Shown: positions 1 through 7,590, counted from the stretch's first letter. The stretch: 17,651 nucleotides of DNA from Paenibacillus sp. oral taxon 786 str. D14 (GCF_000159955.1 NZ_GG696000.1:1-17651); one strand, 5' to 3'. Numbers and translations are program-made. The notes: a model not told the origin generated them from the sequence alone.

Positions 1-1
1 T

Positions 2-44
2 AAAACAAGCAGCGCGTTCACTATGAACACGCTGCTTGTTTTTT
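2..44. terminator. Bidirectional intrinsic terminator at the left edge
   Basis: Arms at 2-19 and 25-42 pair along 18 positions with one C/A mismatch around a five-base ACTAT loop. The stem is flanked by an A run on the left and a T run (39-44) on the right, so it can end transcripts from either side. It probably terminates a gene left of the window. Confidence 0.85.
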
Positions 45-51
45 CGCCCGA

Positions 52-80
52 TTGACGAGCTTGTGGGGAATCGGTAAGAT
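52..80 (+). promoter_or_regulatory. Sigma-A promoter of the DUF423 gene
   Basis: TTGACG (52-57) and TAAGAT (75-80) are separated by exactly 17 bases, each one mismatch from the sigma-A consensus. The predicted start point near 86-87 falls at the first base of the GGAGG ribosome binding site (87-91), so the transcript would have almost no 5' leader. Confidence 0.65.
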
Positions 81-103
81 TTGGGTGGAGGTGTTGATCC
101 AAA

Positions 104-472
104 ATGACTTTACTGCTTACTTTGGGCGGAATCATGATGTTCCTCGCAGTCGCACTCGGTGCCTTCGGCGCCCATGCCCTAAAAAACCGCTTGACCGAGG
201 ATCGGCAGAAAACATACCAGACCGGCATCCAATACCATATCGCCCACGGAATCGGGTTAATTCTGCTGGGTCTTACCGCAGCACAGCTCGAGAGCGAAGG
301 TCTAATCGTCCTCGCCGGTTGGCTCCTGCTTGTCGGGATCATTCTGTTCTCCGGCAGTTTGTATGCCTTGAGCTTGACCGGCATCCGCAAGCTGGGCGCC
401 ATCACGCCCCTAGGCGGTGTTAGTTTCCTCGCGGGCTGGGTAATCTTTGTCATCGCTGTGATTCAGGGCTAA
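104..472 (+). CDS. DUF423 family small integral membrane protein (YwdK/YgdD-like)
   Basis: A 122-residue, very hydrophobic protein with about four predicted membrane helices and no sizeable soluble domain. It carries the family signatures GAFGAHALK near residues 19-27, YQTGIQYHIAHG near 38-49, and a C-terminal stretch with GSLYALSLTG and LGAITPLGG. DUF423 proteins are widespread inner-membrane proteins with no settled biochemical role, so I assign none. The ATG at 104 is preceded by GGAGG at 87-91. It is the only plus-strand gene in the window, stands alone between two terminators, has its own promoter, and converges on dnaD. The family call is firm; the function is unknown. Confidence 0.9.
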   Translation: MTLLLTLGGIMMFLAVALGAFGAHALKNRLTEDRQKTYQTGIQYHIAHGIGLILLGLTAAQLESEGLIVLAGWLLLVGIILFSGSLYALSLTGIRKLGAITPLGGVSFLAGWVIFVIAVIQG

Positions 473-483
473 AAGATCCCCAC

Positions 484-520
484 AAAAAAGAGTGCCCTCT
501 CCTCTTGGAGAAGGCACTCT
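484..520. terminator. Intrinsic terminator between the convergent DUF423 and dnaD genes
   Basis: AGAGTGCC (489-496) pairs with GGCACTCT (513-520), and the stem extends inward with CTCTCC against GGAGAA (one mismatch) around a TCTT loop. On the minus strand it is followed by six T residues (484-489), so it best serves the asnS-dnaD transcript. The plus-strand T tract is weak. Confidence 0.85.
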
Positions 521-531
521 ATTACTTCGCC

Positions 532-1224
532 CTATGATCGCAACCCTCCGCGGAAGCGTTGCGTATAAGCTTTGACGTCCTCCGCTGTACGCACGCGGTT
601 GCGGCTCCATTCCAGCAATATCCGGTCAATGTACCGGAAATGGACCTTTCCGGCGAATACCGCTTCCTTCAGCGCCAAACGGATCAGTTCTTCCGGATAA
701 CGGTCCTGGTCCACCCAGCTGGAAATCGTCTCGCATTCCATCGGCGAAAGCGGACGGGCAAATTCTTTTTCGAAGATGACAAATAGATTCCGTTCCGGCT
801 CCTCACGAACTTCAGGATCGGATTTTACCGGCTTGTGGCCGGACGCGGCCGGTTGCTGCGCAGCCAGCCACTCGCCCAACCGCTCGTACATTCCGTGCAA
901 ATTATAATGCTCCGAATGGATGCCGGTTGCTTCATCAACCGTCTCGTCGATGCTGATCCAGCCTTCCTTCAATAAACCGCGAATGACCGGGGCAAGCGTT
1001 CCGGGTGCCATGTCCATCCGTGATTCCAGCTGTTCAATCGACGGGAAATCGTTACGCTCGATTTGCTGGAAAGCCAGTAGCTGGATCAGCAACATCGCTT
1101 CCGTATCGCTTAAACGGAGCTTCCGGTAATGGGCGAGCAGCGGGTAAGGGACGTTCACCATCCCCGCCTCCATCCCAAAAGCCATTCCCTTCGCCCAAGC
1201 GTTGTTGCCTTCTTTCATGGCCAT
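532..1224 (-). CDS. dnaD: DnaD replication-initiation/primosome protein
   Basis: About 230 residues, the usual DnaD length. The N-terminal part (about residues 20-110) is a winged-helix domain with the Bacilli pattern of LSDTEAMLLIQLL followed by a recognition region FPSIEQLESRM. The C-terminal part (about 145-225) is the DnaB_2/DnaD domain with FEKEFARPLS and YIDRILLEW. DnaD acts with DnaB and DnaI in loading replicative helicase at oriC and at restarted forks. I place the start at the ATG at 1224 because AAAGGTGAG lies six bases upstream; a GTG at 1242 is in frame but would consume that ribosome binding site. It lies 26 bases after asnS, as in B. subtilis, and is the last gene before a terminator. 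I see no nth gene beyond it here. Confidence 0.93.
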   Translation of the reverse strand: MAMKEGNNAWAKGMAFGMEAGMVNVPYPLLAHYRKLRLSDTEAMLLIQLLAFQQIERNDFPSIEQLESRMDMAPGTLAPVIRGLLKEGWISIDETVDEATGIHSEHYNLHGMYERLGEWLAAQQPAASGHKPVKSDPEVREEPERNLFVIFEKEFARPLSPMECETISSWVDQDRYPEELIRLALKEAVFAGKVHFRYIDRILLEWSRNRVRTAEDVKAYTQRFRGGLRS

Positions 1225-1250
1225 AGCAAGCTCACCTTTCACTAGTTGCC

Positions 1251-2546
1251 TTATGGATACAACCGGTACAGCATCCGCGGGAACGGAATCGTCTCACGTA
1301 CGTGATCCAGACCGCAGATCCAAGCAACGGTCCGCTCCAATCCGAGGCCGAAGCCGGAATGCGGCACCGAGCCGTATTTACGCAGGTCCAGGTACCATTG
1401 GTACGTTTCCGGCGACAGGTTATGCTCCTTGAAGCGTTCCTCCATCAGAACCGGATCGTCGATCCGTTGCGAGCCGCCGATAATTTCCCCATAGCCTTCC
1501 GGAGCAATCATATCGGCGCACAGCACGACCTCCGGACGATTCGGATCCGGCTTCATATAGAACGCCTTGATTCCCGCCGGATAATGGGTGATAAATACCG
1601 GCTTGTCGTAACGTTCGGCAATCGCCGTTTCATGCGGCGCCCCGAAATCCTCACCCCAAGGAATATCAAAGCCTTGCGAATGCAGGTATTCGATCGCTTC
1701 GTCATACGTGATCCGCGGGAACGGCGCTTGGATTGCTTCCAGCTTGGACACGTCGCGGCCTACCGCTTCCAGCTCAGCCCGGCAGTTTTTCAATACCGAT
1801 TGCACCACATGAGTGATGAAGTTCTCCTGAATCTTCAAGCTTTCCTCATGATCCGTGAAGGCCATTTCCGGCTCGATCATCCAGAACTCGATTAAATGGC
1901 GGCGCGTCTTGGATTTCTCAGCACGGAACGTCGGTCCGAAGGAGTACACTTTCCCTAACGCCATCGCAGCAGCTTCCATGTAGAGCTGGCCGCTTTGCGT
2001 CAGATAGGCGTCTTCGTCAAAATATTTCGTATGGAACAGGTTCGTGGTTCCTTCCGCTGAAGTTGGCGTGAGGATTGGCGGATCCACCAAAGTAAACCCG
2101 TTTTGATCGAAAAACTCTTGCACGGCGCGAATAATTTCAGCCCGAATGACCATAATCGCCCGCTGCTTCGAGGAACGAAGCCACAGATGACGATGGTCCA
2201 TCAAGAAATCGACCCCGTGTTCTTTAGGCGTAATCGGATAGTTTTCGGTCAATTGGATGATTTCAATGTCGGAAACCGTCATTTCATAACCGGACTTGCT
2301 TCGCGGCTCCTCACGAATCACACCCGTTACGTACATCGAGGATTCCTGGGTCAAGCTCTTCGCCTTGTTCCAAGTTTCCTCGGACACTTCGTTCTTTACA
2401 ACAACGGCTTGGATGTAACCCGTGCCATCCCGAAGCTGCAAAAATTGAATTTTACCGCTGGAGCGTTTGTTATTGAGCCAGCTGCCGATGACGACCTGTT
2501 CCCCGACATGCTCATTCACTTGACGAATCACAGTTTTGACCGCCAT
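1251..2546 (-). CDS. asnS: Asparaginyl-tRNA synthetase
   Basis: A 431-residue class II aminoacyl-tRNA synthetase that charges tRNA-Asn. An N-terminal OB-fold anticodon-binding domain (about 1-110, with [21 protein letters not shown]) is followed by the catalytic core. Motif 2 is seen as [20 protein letters not shown] and motif 3 as [15 protein letters not shown] near the C-terminus. Length and domain order match Bacilli AsnRS; the second motif favours AsnRS over AspRS, as does the absence of the bacterial AspRS insertion. ATG at 2546 has AGAGGAGAG eight bases upstream. It follows ackA by 62 bases and precedes dnaD by 26, so co-transcription is likely. I see no T-box leader in the 62-base gap. 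Confidence 0.96.
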   Translation of the reverse strand: MAVKTVIRQVNEHVGEQVVIGSWLNNKRSSGKIQFLQLRDGTGYIQAVVVKNEVSEETWNKAKSLTQESSMYVTGVIREEPRSKSGYEMTVSDIEIIQLTENYPITPKEHGVDFLMDHRHLWLRSSKQRAIMVIRAEIIRAVQEFFDQNGFTLVDPPILTPTSAEGTTNLFHTKYFDEDAYLTQSGQLYMEAAAMALGKVYSFGPTFRAEKSKTRRHLIEFWMIEPEMAFTDHEESLKIQENFITHVVQSVLKNCRAELEAVGRDVSKLEAIQAPFPRITYDEAIEYLHSQGFDIPWGEDFGAPHETAIAERYDKPVFITHYPAGIKAFYMKPDPNRPEVVLCADMIAPEGYGEIIGGSQRIDDPVLMEERFKEHNLSPETYQWYLDLRKYGSVPHSGFGLGLERTVAWICGLDHVRETIPFPRMLYRLYP

Positions 2547-2608
2547 GCTTATATCTCTCCTCTAACGATAACGATATTTAAAACCCAAAGGTTTAAATTC
2601 GCCGTATT

Positions 2609-3814
2609 TTACTTCGATTCCTGCACGATCCGCAGCGTATCGCGAGCAATCATCAGCTCTTCGTTGGTCGGGATGACCAAAACCTCAACCTTGGAGTTCG
2701 GAGTCGAGATCCGGCGTGGTTCCCCGGAACGAACCTTGTTCAGTTCTTTGTCCAGCTCAACGCCCAAATAGCTGAGGTTTTCACAGGTTTTCTCGCGGAC
2801 GATTGCCGAGTTTTCGCCGACGCCGGCCGTAAAGACGATGACGTCAACCCCGTTCATTGCCGCAGCATACGCACCGATGTATTTGCGCAGGCGATATTCG
2901 TACATTTCAAAGGCCAGCGTTTCATTGGGTTTGCCGGCTTCCCAGCCGTCTGTAATGTCCCGCATGTCGCTGCTGCTGCCGGAGATGGCGAGCAGACCGC
3001 TATGCTTGTTCAGCATCGAGTTCACTTCGCTGATGGACAGCTCTTCCTTATTCATCACAAAGGTAACGACCGTTGGATCCAAGTCACCGCTGCGCGTACC
3101 CATCATCAAGCCTTCCAAAGGCGTCAGACCCATGGAGGTATCCACCGATACTCCGCCTTTAACCGCAGTCAAGCTGGCTCCATTCCCGATGTGGCAGGTG
3201 ATGATCTTCAGCTCTTCGATCGGACGGTTCAAAAATTCCGCTGCCACACGGCTGACATATTGGTGCGAAGTGCCGTGCGCGCCATAACGGCGGATGCGAT
3301 GCTTCTTGTACAATACCTTCGGAATCGGGTACAAGTACACCTTCTCTTCCATCGTTTGATGGAAGGCCGTATCAAAGGCCACTACGTTTGGAACGCCTGG
3401 CATATTCGCCTCAGACGCATTGATCCCCATGATCGCCGGCGGGTTATGAAGCGGCGCCAGATCAAACAAGCGGCGGATTTCAGCTTTAACTTCCGGCGTA
3501 ACGAGAGCAGAACCTTTAAACGCTTCGCCGCCATGCACGACGCGGTGACCTACCGCTTGAATCTCATCAACCGAGGACAGAACGCCATGCTCTTTGTCGG
3601 TCAATTTCTCAAGCACTTTACGGATCGCCGTCGTATGCTCCAGAATTTCACTGACCTCCGTCACTTCTTCTTTACCCGTTGGTTTGTGGGTCAGGATCGA
3701 GGAATCCATGCCAATCCGTTCGACCAGGCCTTTGGCCAAAACGGACTCATTCGTCATATCGTACAGCTGATATTTCAAAGAGGAGCTTCCTGCATTAATA
3801 ACTAACACTTTCAC
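2609..3814 (-). CDS. ackA: Acetate kinase
   Basis: A 401-residue acetokinase-family enzyme that interconverts acetyl phosphate plus ADP with acetate plus ATP in overflow metabolism. Catalytic residues fall at the usual family positions: N7 and S10-S12 in VINAGSSSLKY, R91 in GHRVVHGG, D148 in FDTAFHQ, H180 in GAHGTSH, R241 in MGTRSGDLDP, and the Glu in PTNEEL near 385. It is not butyrate kinase, which is shorter and starts differently. The start is GTG at 3814, overlapping the stop of the upstream dehydrogenase as GTGA, which implies translational coupling. No pta gene is nearby, so acetyl phosphate must come from a phosphotransacetylase encoded elsewhere. I found no convincing CcpA cre site upstream. 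Confidence 0.96.
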   Translation of the reverse strand: MKVLVINAGSSSLKYQLYDMTNESVLAKGLVERIGMDSSILTHKPTGKEEVTEVSEILEHTTAIRKVLEKLTDKEHGVLSSVDEIQAVGHRVVHGGEAFKGSALVTPEVKAEIRRLFDLAPLHNPPAIMGINASEANMPGVPNVVAFDTAFHQTMEEKVYLYPIPKVLYKKHRIRRYGAHGTSHQYVSRVAAEFLNRPIEELKIITCHIGNGASLTAVKGGVSVDTSMGLTPLEGLMMGTRSGDLDPTVVTFVMNKEELSISEVNSMLNKHSGLLAISGSSSDMRDITDGWEAGKPNETLAFEMYEYRLRKYIGAYAAAMNGVDVIVFTAGVGENSAIVREKTCENLSYLGVELDKELNKVRSGEPRRISTPNSKVEVLVIPTNEELMIARDTLRIVQESK

Positions 3815-4683
3815 AGCCGATCACCGTCCTTATCGTATTTAAAGAAGCCTTCGCCCGTTTTAACACCCAAATTGCCGGCGCGGACCATTTTCTTGAGCAC
3901 GAAGGAAGGACGGTATTTCAGTTCACCAAATTCGCGGAACATCCGTTCCAAAGCGGCCAGCACCGAATCCAGACCAAAGCGGTCAGCCATTTCCAGCGGA
4001 CCGTATTGGAATTGGTAACCCATGCGCATCGCTTCATCGATTTCTTCTGCGGAAGCAACGCCTTCGCCCAGTACATGCAGCGCTTCATTGATCATAACGC
4101 AAATAATCCGGGATGTTACAAAGCCCGGAGATTCGTATACCATGATGCCGCGTTTCTCCACGACCTCTTCAACGAACCGCTTCGTCTCTTCAAACGTCGT
4201 ATCCGAAGTTTTCAGACCGCGGATGATTTCCACCAGATTGATTTTGGCAACAGGATAAATAAAGTGCATGCCGATGACGCGCTCCGGATATTTCGTTCCG
4301 CCGGCAATCTCGGTCAAACTCAGCGTGGATGTATTACTTGCTAAAATAATGTTGCTTGGACAAACTTGGTCCAGTTGCGTGAATACCTCTTTTTTGGCAT
4401 TCAAATCTTCCGAAATGGTCTCGATCACCATATCGCAGGTACCGAGTTCGGCAAAGTGTGTAACTTTATGAATACGGGATAAGATCAATTTCTTCTCCGC
4501 TTTTGTGATCGCCCATTTCTCGAGCTGTTTCTCCAAACTCGTCTCGATCATGTTATATGCATGATCCAATTTATCGGCTGTCTCCTCCACGAGCAACACG
4601 TCCAGCCCTTTAGCAGCCAGCATTTCACTGATGCCTTGACCCATTGTGCCGCCGCCGATGACACCAATTCGTTTGTAATTCAT
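3811..4683 (-). CDS. 3-hydroxyacyl-CoA dehydrogenase family protein (3-hydroxybutyryl-CoA dehydrogenase-like)
   Basis: About 290 residues, the usual length for short-form 3-hydroxybutyryl-CoA dehydrogenases. An N-terminal NAD-binding Rossmann fold has GVIGGGTMGQG (7-17). The catalytic region keeps S119 (ASNTST), H140 (GMHFIYPVA) and E152 (NLVEII). The C-terminal helical domain starts at ESPGFVTSR. Two departures from typical members are visible: the HFFNPVP signature reads HFIYPVA, and the Asn of VNR is Ser (S191). The reaction would be NAD(P)-dependent oxidation or reduction of a 3-hydroxyacyl-CoA, but the substrate may not be hydroxybutyryl-CoA. I start it at ATG 4683, after GGAGCGAGAGG; an upstream in-frame ATG at 4749 adds 22 unrelated residues. 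It overlaps ackA by four bases. Confidence 0.85.
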   Translation of the reverse strand: MNYKRIGVIGGGTMGQGISEMLAAKGLDVLLVEETADKLDHAYNMIETSLEKQLEKWAITKAEKKLILSRIHKVTHFAELGTCDMVIETISEDLNAKKEVFTQLDQVCPSNIILASNTSTLSLTEIAGGTKYPERVIGMHFIYPVAKINLVEIIRGLKTSDTTFEETKRFVEEVVEKRGIMVYESPGFVTSRIICVMINEALHVLGEGVASAEEIDEAMRMGYQFQYGPLEMADRFGLDSVLAALERMFREFGELKYRPSFVLKKMVRAGNLGVKTGEGFFKYDKDGDRL

Positions 4684-4769
4684 GGTCCTCTCGCTCCATC
4701 CTTTCATCATCTGTACATAATATGGTTTTCCAGATGTCGAAACATACATCTTTTAACACCCAACATATA

Positions 4770-4798
4770 ATAATATCTTAGCACGAAGAAAAAGTAAA
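4770..4798 (-). promoter_or_regulatory. Possible sigma-A promoter for the hbd-like/ackA/asnS/dnaD transcript
   Basis: On the minus strand, TTTACT (4793-4798) and TATTAT (4770-4775) are 17 bases apart, matching 4/6 and 5/6 of consensus. It overlaps the T tract of the preceding terminator and would give an approximately 80-base leader. The surrounding AT richness makes chance matches likely. Confidence 0.35.
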
Positions 4799-4830
4799 AA
4801 AAAATAACCGGCATCATGAATTATGCCGGT
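4794..4830 (-). terminator. Intrinsic terminator of the FtsH-like gene, sharing its stop codon
   Basis: ACCGGCAT (plus strand 4807-4814) pairs with ATGCCGGT (4823-4830), followed on the minus strand by a long T-rich tract (4794-4806). The 5' arm of the hairpin includes the last two sense codons and part of the TAA stop of the FtsH-like gene, so the gene has essentially no 3' untranslated region. Confidence 0.8.
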
Positions 4831-6323
4831 AAATGGGCGCTGTCACGAAATTGACAACGAAATTGCTCGCCGGAGAGACGTTCTTCTTTTAACAATATCT
4901 CTAAGGATTTGTCGAAAACTGCTGAATGCTGTTCGAGCAATCGCTTTGTTCTGGCGGCAAGATCCTCCAAAATTCGCGTATTTTCGTTCATCAGCACCTC
5001 GGTCGTCACCATGTCCATATTCACGATTCCAAGCTCGGTCAGTCCCGACGTCATCATCGTATGCACGATCTTTAACGCCTGCTCGAAATCGTTGCTTGAC
5101 CCGGTGCTGCGCCCGCCGTAGTAAATTTCTTCTGCGGCTGCCCCGGCCAAGGCGATCATAATTTGACCTTCCAAATACGATTTGGTGTACAAGTACTTCT
5201 CGTCCTGCGGATTGTGCCGGACATACCCCAGCGCTCTTCCGCGCGGGCTTAATGCAACCTGACTGACGCTGCCTGGGGCAACAACCTCCGCGGCAATCGC
5301 ATGGCCCAATTCGTGGATGGCCACGCGGCGCTTCTCCTCCTCGGCGGCCTGCCGGTCGGTCTGCTCACCCATCAGCACTTTATCGATTGCAACCGACAAA
5401 TGTTCCTGAGTGATTTGATCCACGCCATCCCGCATCGCATAGATCGCCGCTTCATTCATCACGCTTTCCAGTTGAGCACCGGAGAAGCCAAACGATTCTT
5501 CGGCGATTTTGTCCAAATCAACGTCCTCCCGCAGCGGTTTGTTGGCTGCATGCAGTTCGAGGATATGACGGCGTCCCTTCTTGTCTGGCAAATCAACCTG
5601 GATATGCCGGTCAAAACGGCCCGGCCGCAGCAACGCGCTGTCCAGCATCTCCTTGCGGTTGGTCGCCGCGATCAGCAAGATCCGCGGCGTGTCGGACGTA
5701 TAGATGCCGTCCATTTCCGTAAGCAGCTGGTTGAGCGTTTGATCGTATTCACGCTGCTGTCCGCCTTCCCGCTTACCGCCGATCACTTCGATTTCATCAA
5801 TGAAAATAATCGCGTTTTCTTTGTTTTCCTTAGCCGCGCGGGTTCTGGCTTCCTTAAACAGATCACGAATCCGGCTTGCCCCCACGCCGACATACATTTC
5901 AACGAATTCACTGCCGGAAGCGGCCACAAACACCGCGTTCGTATAATGCGCCGCCGCTTTGGCCAGCAATGTTTTCCCGGTTCCGGGAGGCCCGGTCAGC
6001 AAAATCCCTTTGATCGGCCGGATACCAAACTTGCTGATTTCCTCATGGCGCACCATGAAGTCCAGCGCTTCGCGAAGCTCCTGCTTGGCGCTCTCCTGAC
6101 CGCCGATCTGCTCGAAGGTCAGCTTCGCCGGCCCGCGCTTTTTGCGTTTCCGTTCCTGGGCAGCTCCAATCGTGATGCCGCCACGTAGTTTGAGCATTGT
6201 AAATACTGCGCCGAACAACACGATGGCCGTAACGAGCGGAATCACGTTAACGCCGATCACTGCCAGAAACACGATCAGTACGAGAATAAAGCCAAGCGCG
6301 GCTTCAATCATCCATTTACGCAT
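4821..6323 (-). CDS. Compact FtsH-type membrane AAA+ zinc metalloprotease (paralog without extracytoplasmic domain)
   Basis: 500 residues, against about 610-650 for ordinary FtsH. Two hydrophobic segments (about 8-26 and 28-44) are joined by only a few residues, where FtsH has a 70-80 residue external domain. The AAA+ module follows: Walker A GPPGTGKT (111-118), pore loop MYVGVG (143-148, Tyr in place of the usual Phe), Walker B IIFIDE (172-177), and arginine fingers in RPGRFDR (233-239). The M41 protease domain has HELGH (337-341) and the third zinc ligand D412 in STGSSNDF, so all catalytic residues are present. The C-terminal tail is short. It should be an ATP-driven membrane protease degrading unfolded or regulatory substrates. 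Its ATG overlaps the preceding membrane-protein gene by eight bases. The main housekeeping FtsH is presumably elsewhere. Confidence 0.88.
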   Translation of the reverse strand: MRKWMIEAALGFILVLIVFLAVIGVNVIPLVTAIVLFGAVFTMLKLRGGITIGAAQERKRKKRGPAKLTFEQIGGQESAKQELREALDFMVRHEEISKFGIRPIKGILLTGPPGTGKTLLAKAAAHYTNAVFVAASGSEFVEMYVGVGASRIRDLFKEARTRAAKENKENAIIFIDEIEVIGGKREGGQQREYDQTLNQLLTEMDGIYTSDTPRILLIAATNRKEMLDSALLRPGRFDRHIQVDLPDKKGRRHILELHAANKPLREDVDLDKIAEESFGFSGAQLESVMNEAAIYAMRDGVDQITQEHLSVAIDKVLMGEQTDRQAAEEEKRRVAIHELGHAIAAEVVAPGSVSQVALSPRGRALGYVRHNPQDEKYLYTKSYLEGQIMIALAGAAAEEIYYGGRSTGSSNDFEQALKIVHTMMTSGLTELGIVNMDMVTTEVLMNENTRILEDLAARTKRLLEQHSAVFDKSLEILLKEERLSGEQFRCQFRDSAHLPA

Positions 6324-6849
6324 TTGGCCATACCCCCATCCGTTCCGGCGAACGAGGCAAAATGATAAATTTGCTGTATTGTCCGTCCGTTAAGGTGATA
6401 TACACGTTCTTCTCATCCATCTCTGCCGTAGCTTTCAGCTTGCTGTTTTCTTGCTCCATCTGTTTCAATGCAGCTGTAATTTGTGTATATTGCTTATTTT
6501 CCATAGCCTGAGCAACGGTAAACATGGCGTTTTCCCACAGCTGGTCAAGTTCCGGCGAAGAATGATCCTCGATATCCAGCTTCAAAGTTCGGCTGCCGAT
6601 TTGCTTCTCCCCGTTCTTCTCAATTTGACGCACCAGAGCACCAAGATCCGTCCCCGGCTTTAAATTCAGCTTAAGCTCCAGCTCGTCCGCTTTCACATTC
6701 ATATCGACATGATTTACTCCATCTACACTCTTCACAATATTCTCCAGCGGACGCTCAATCGCCCACTGCCGATATAGGAACCATCCACCAAATAATACAA
6801 GGGCGGAAATAGCAATGCTTGCAGCAATTGGTCCAATACGCAGTTTCAC
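6316..6849 (-). CDS. Membrane-anchored protein of unknown function, coupled to the FtsH-like protease
   Basis: 177 residues that I do not recognise as a named family. A short positive N-terminus (K2, R4) precedes one hydrophobic segment (about 6-27) with no cleavage site I would trust, predicting an N-in, C-out anchor and a soluble domain of about 145 residues outside. That domain looks like alternating strands and helices: VDMNVKADELELKLNL, a helix near 68-80, LKLDIED, a long charged helix of about 100-140, then NVYITLTDGQYSKFIIL. The start is GTG at 6849, seven bases after GGGGGG. Its end overlaps the FtsH-like start by eight bases, so the two proteins are probably made together and may form a complex; this is inference from layout only. 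Confidence 0.75.
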   Translation of the reverse strand: MKLRIGPIAASIAISALVLFGGWFLYRQWAIERPLENIVKSVDGVNHVDMNVKADELELKLNLKPGTDLGALVRQIEKNGEKQIGSRTLKLDIEDHSSPELDQLWENAMFTVAQAMENKQYTQITAALKQMEQENSKLKATAEMDEKNVYITLTDGQYSKFIILPRSPERMGVWPNA

Positions 6850-6886
6850 GTGATGCCCCCCTTATCTATATAAACTATCAACTCTG

Positions 6887-6943
6887 TGATATATATTCCC
6901 GTATATCAAAACTACAAATATGAGTATATCACATCGTATATCA
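6887..6943. repeat. Cluster of TGATATAC repeats around the FtsH-module promoter
   Basis: On the minus strand TGATATAC occurs three times (6943-6936, 6931-6924, 6908-6901). The first two are 12 bases apart. The third forms a 22-base inverted repeat, TGATATA-N8-TATATCA, with 6893-6887. The copies sit in the promoter spacer, over the -10 element, and just downstream of the predicted start site, which is the arrangement expected of operators for an unidentified regulator. Confidence 0.5.
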
Positions 6944-6951
6944 AATTTCGA
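6923..6951 (-). promoter_or_regulatory. Likely extended -10 promoter for the membrane protein/FtsH-like operon
   Basis: TCGAAA (6946-6951) and TATACT (6923-6928) are 17 bases apart on the minus strand, with TG one base before the -10 (TGATATACT). Transcription would start near 6915-6917, leaving a leader of about 65 bases before the GTG at 6849. The region lies between the ypmB terminator and the gene, so a promoter is needed here. Confidence 0.5.
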
Positions 6952-7021
6952 AGGAAAGTGTGAAGATATTTAAAAATGAACGCTAGTAGTTCTACCCCGA
7001 AATGCTACTTTTTCTCAAGCC

Positions 7022-7077
7022 AAAAAATAAAAACAGTTCCGCGATTCAGGCTCTTCGCCTAAACAACGAAACCGTTT
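7022..7077 (-). terminator. Intrinsic terminator after ypmB
   Basis: On the minus strand AAACGGTTTCG (7077-7067) pairs with CGGAACTGTTT (7041-7031), using two G-U pairs, and an inner AGGC-GAAGA-GCCT hairpin lies within it. A T-rich run (7033-7022) follows. It separates the dinG-rex-amidohydrolase-ypmB block from the FtsH-like unit. Confidence 0.7.
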
Positions 7078-7104
7078 ATTTATGATTGATCCATAGACCC
7101 CCTG

Positions 7105-7590
7105 TCAGCGGTTCGGCAGGGTGAACACTTCCGGCAAAGCTTCGCCGGTCGTGAAACTGAAAAACCGATAATAATGGTGGTCCTTCTCTTTATAGAACAG
7201 CTGCCACACCAATTGGTTATTGTATATGCCTGGCAGCAGCCGAACCACCCGGATACCCGGCAACGATTGTTTGATGATCTCACGCATTTGGCTCTCGGAC
7301 TTGCCATCGGACAGCAAGCGTACCTCTGGATCATGTCCTTCCCTTAGCCAGACCATCATTTGGCGGCCGGATGCATCCTCCCCTTGCACGACCCAGGTAA
7401 CTTCATCCCATACCGACTTCCAAACCTTGTCGCCCCGGACGAGATCCGTCTCCTGCTTCGCCTGCTGGATAGCGGCTCTTTCGGCTTTCCACGTATCCTC
7501 ATGAATGTATAGATAAAACCGGTGGAGACCCAGGAGCACGATCAACAGAATCACGAGGGACAGCAGGATCCATTTCGTTCGCTTTCTCAA
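7105..7590 (-). CDS. ypmB: YpmB-like DUF5590 protein
   Basis: 161 residues with an N-terminal membrane anchor (about 7-25, after the positive RKRTK) and an extracytoplasmic domain. The domain carries features I associate with YpmB: a strand-rich region from KSVWDEVTWVVQGEDASG, then a second half with LPGIRVVRLLPGI and QLVWQLFYKEKDHHYYRFFSF. These PepSY-like proteins are conserved in Bacilli; no enzymatic role is established that I can name. The start is TTG at 7590 with AAAGGAAGAG upstream, and no in-frame ATG would keep the anchor. In B. subtilis ypmB also sits between dinG and asnS, which supports the name. It follows the amidohydrolase by 60 bases and ends before a strong terminator. Confidence 0.82.
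   Translation of the reverse strand: MRKRTKWILLSLVILLIVLLGLHRFYLYIHEDTWKAERAAIQQAKQETDLVRGDKVWKSVWDEVTWVVQGEDASGRQMMVWLREGHDPEVRLLSDGKSESQMREIIKQSLPGIRVVRLLPGIYNNQLVWQLFYKEKDHHYYRFFSFTTGEALPEVFTLPNR

Noticed and set aside
2570..2600. TTTAAA-ACC/GGTTTAAA inverted repeat between ackA and asnS as a terminator
   Set aside because: The on-page sequence is ackA downstream of the hbd-like gene, with asnS after it. The stem is AT-rich, short and lacks a T tract; the gap is 62 bases and co-transcription is more likely.
3002..3805. Long plus-strand reading frame (267 codons) opposite ackA
   Set aside because: Antisense shadow of a fully conserved acetate kinase; Arg/His-rich translation with no recognisable domain and no ribosome site.
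4684..4749. Upstream start for the hydroxyacyl-CoA dehydrogenase (22 extra residues)
   Set aside because: The extra residues do not resemble the family, and the ATG at 4683 begins directly at the Rossmann strand with a ribosome site before it.
5301..6188. Long plus-strand reading frame (295 codons) opposite the FtsH-like gene
   Set aside because: It is antisense to a gene with complete AAA+ and protease motifs, and its translation is low-complexity and family-less.
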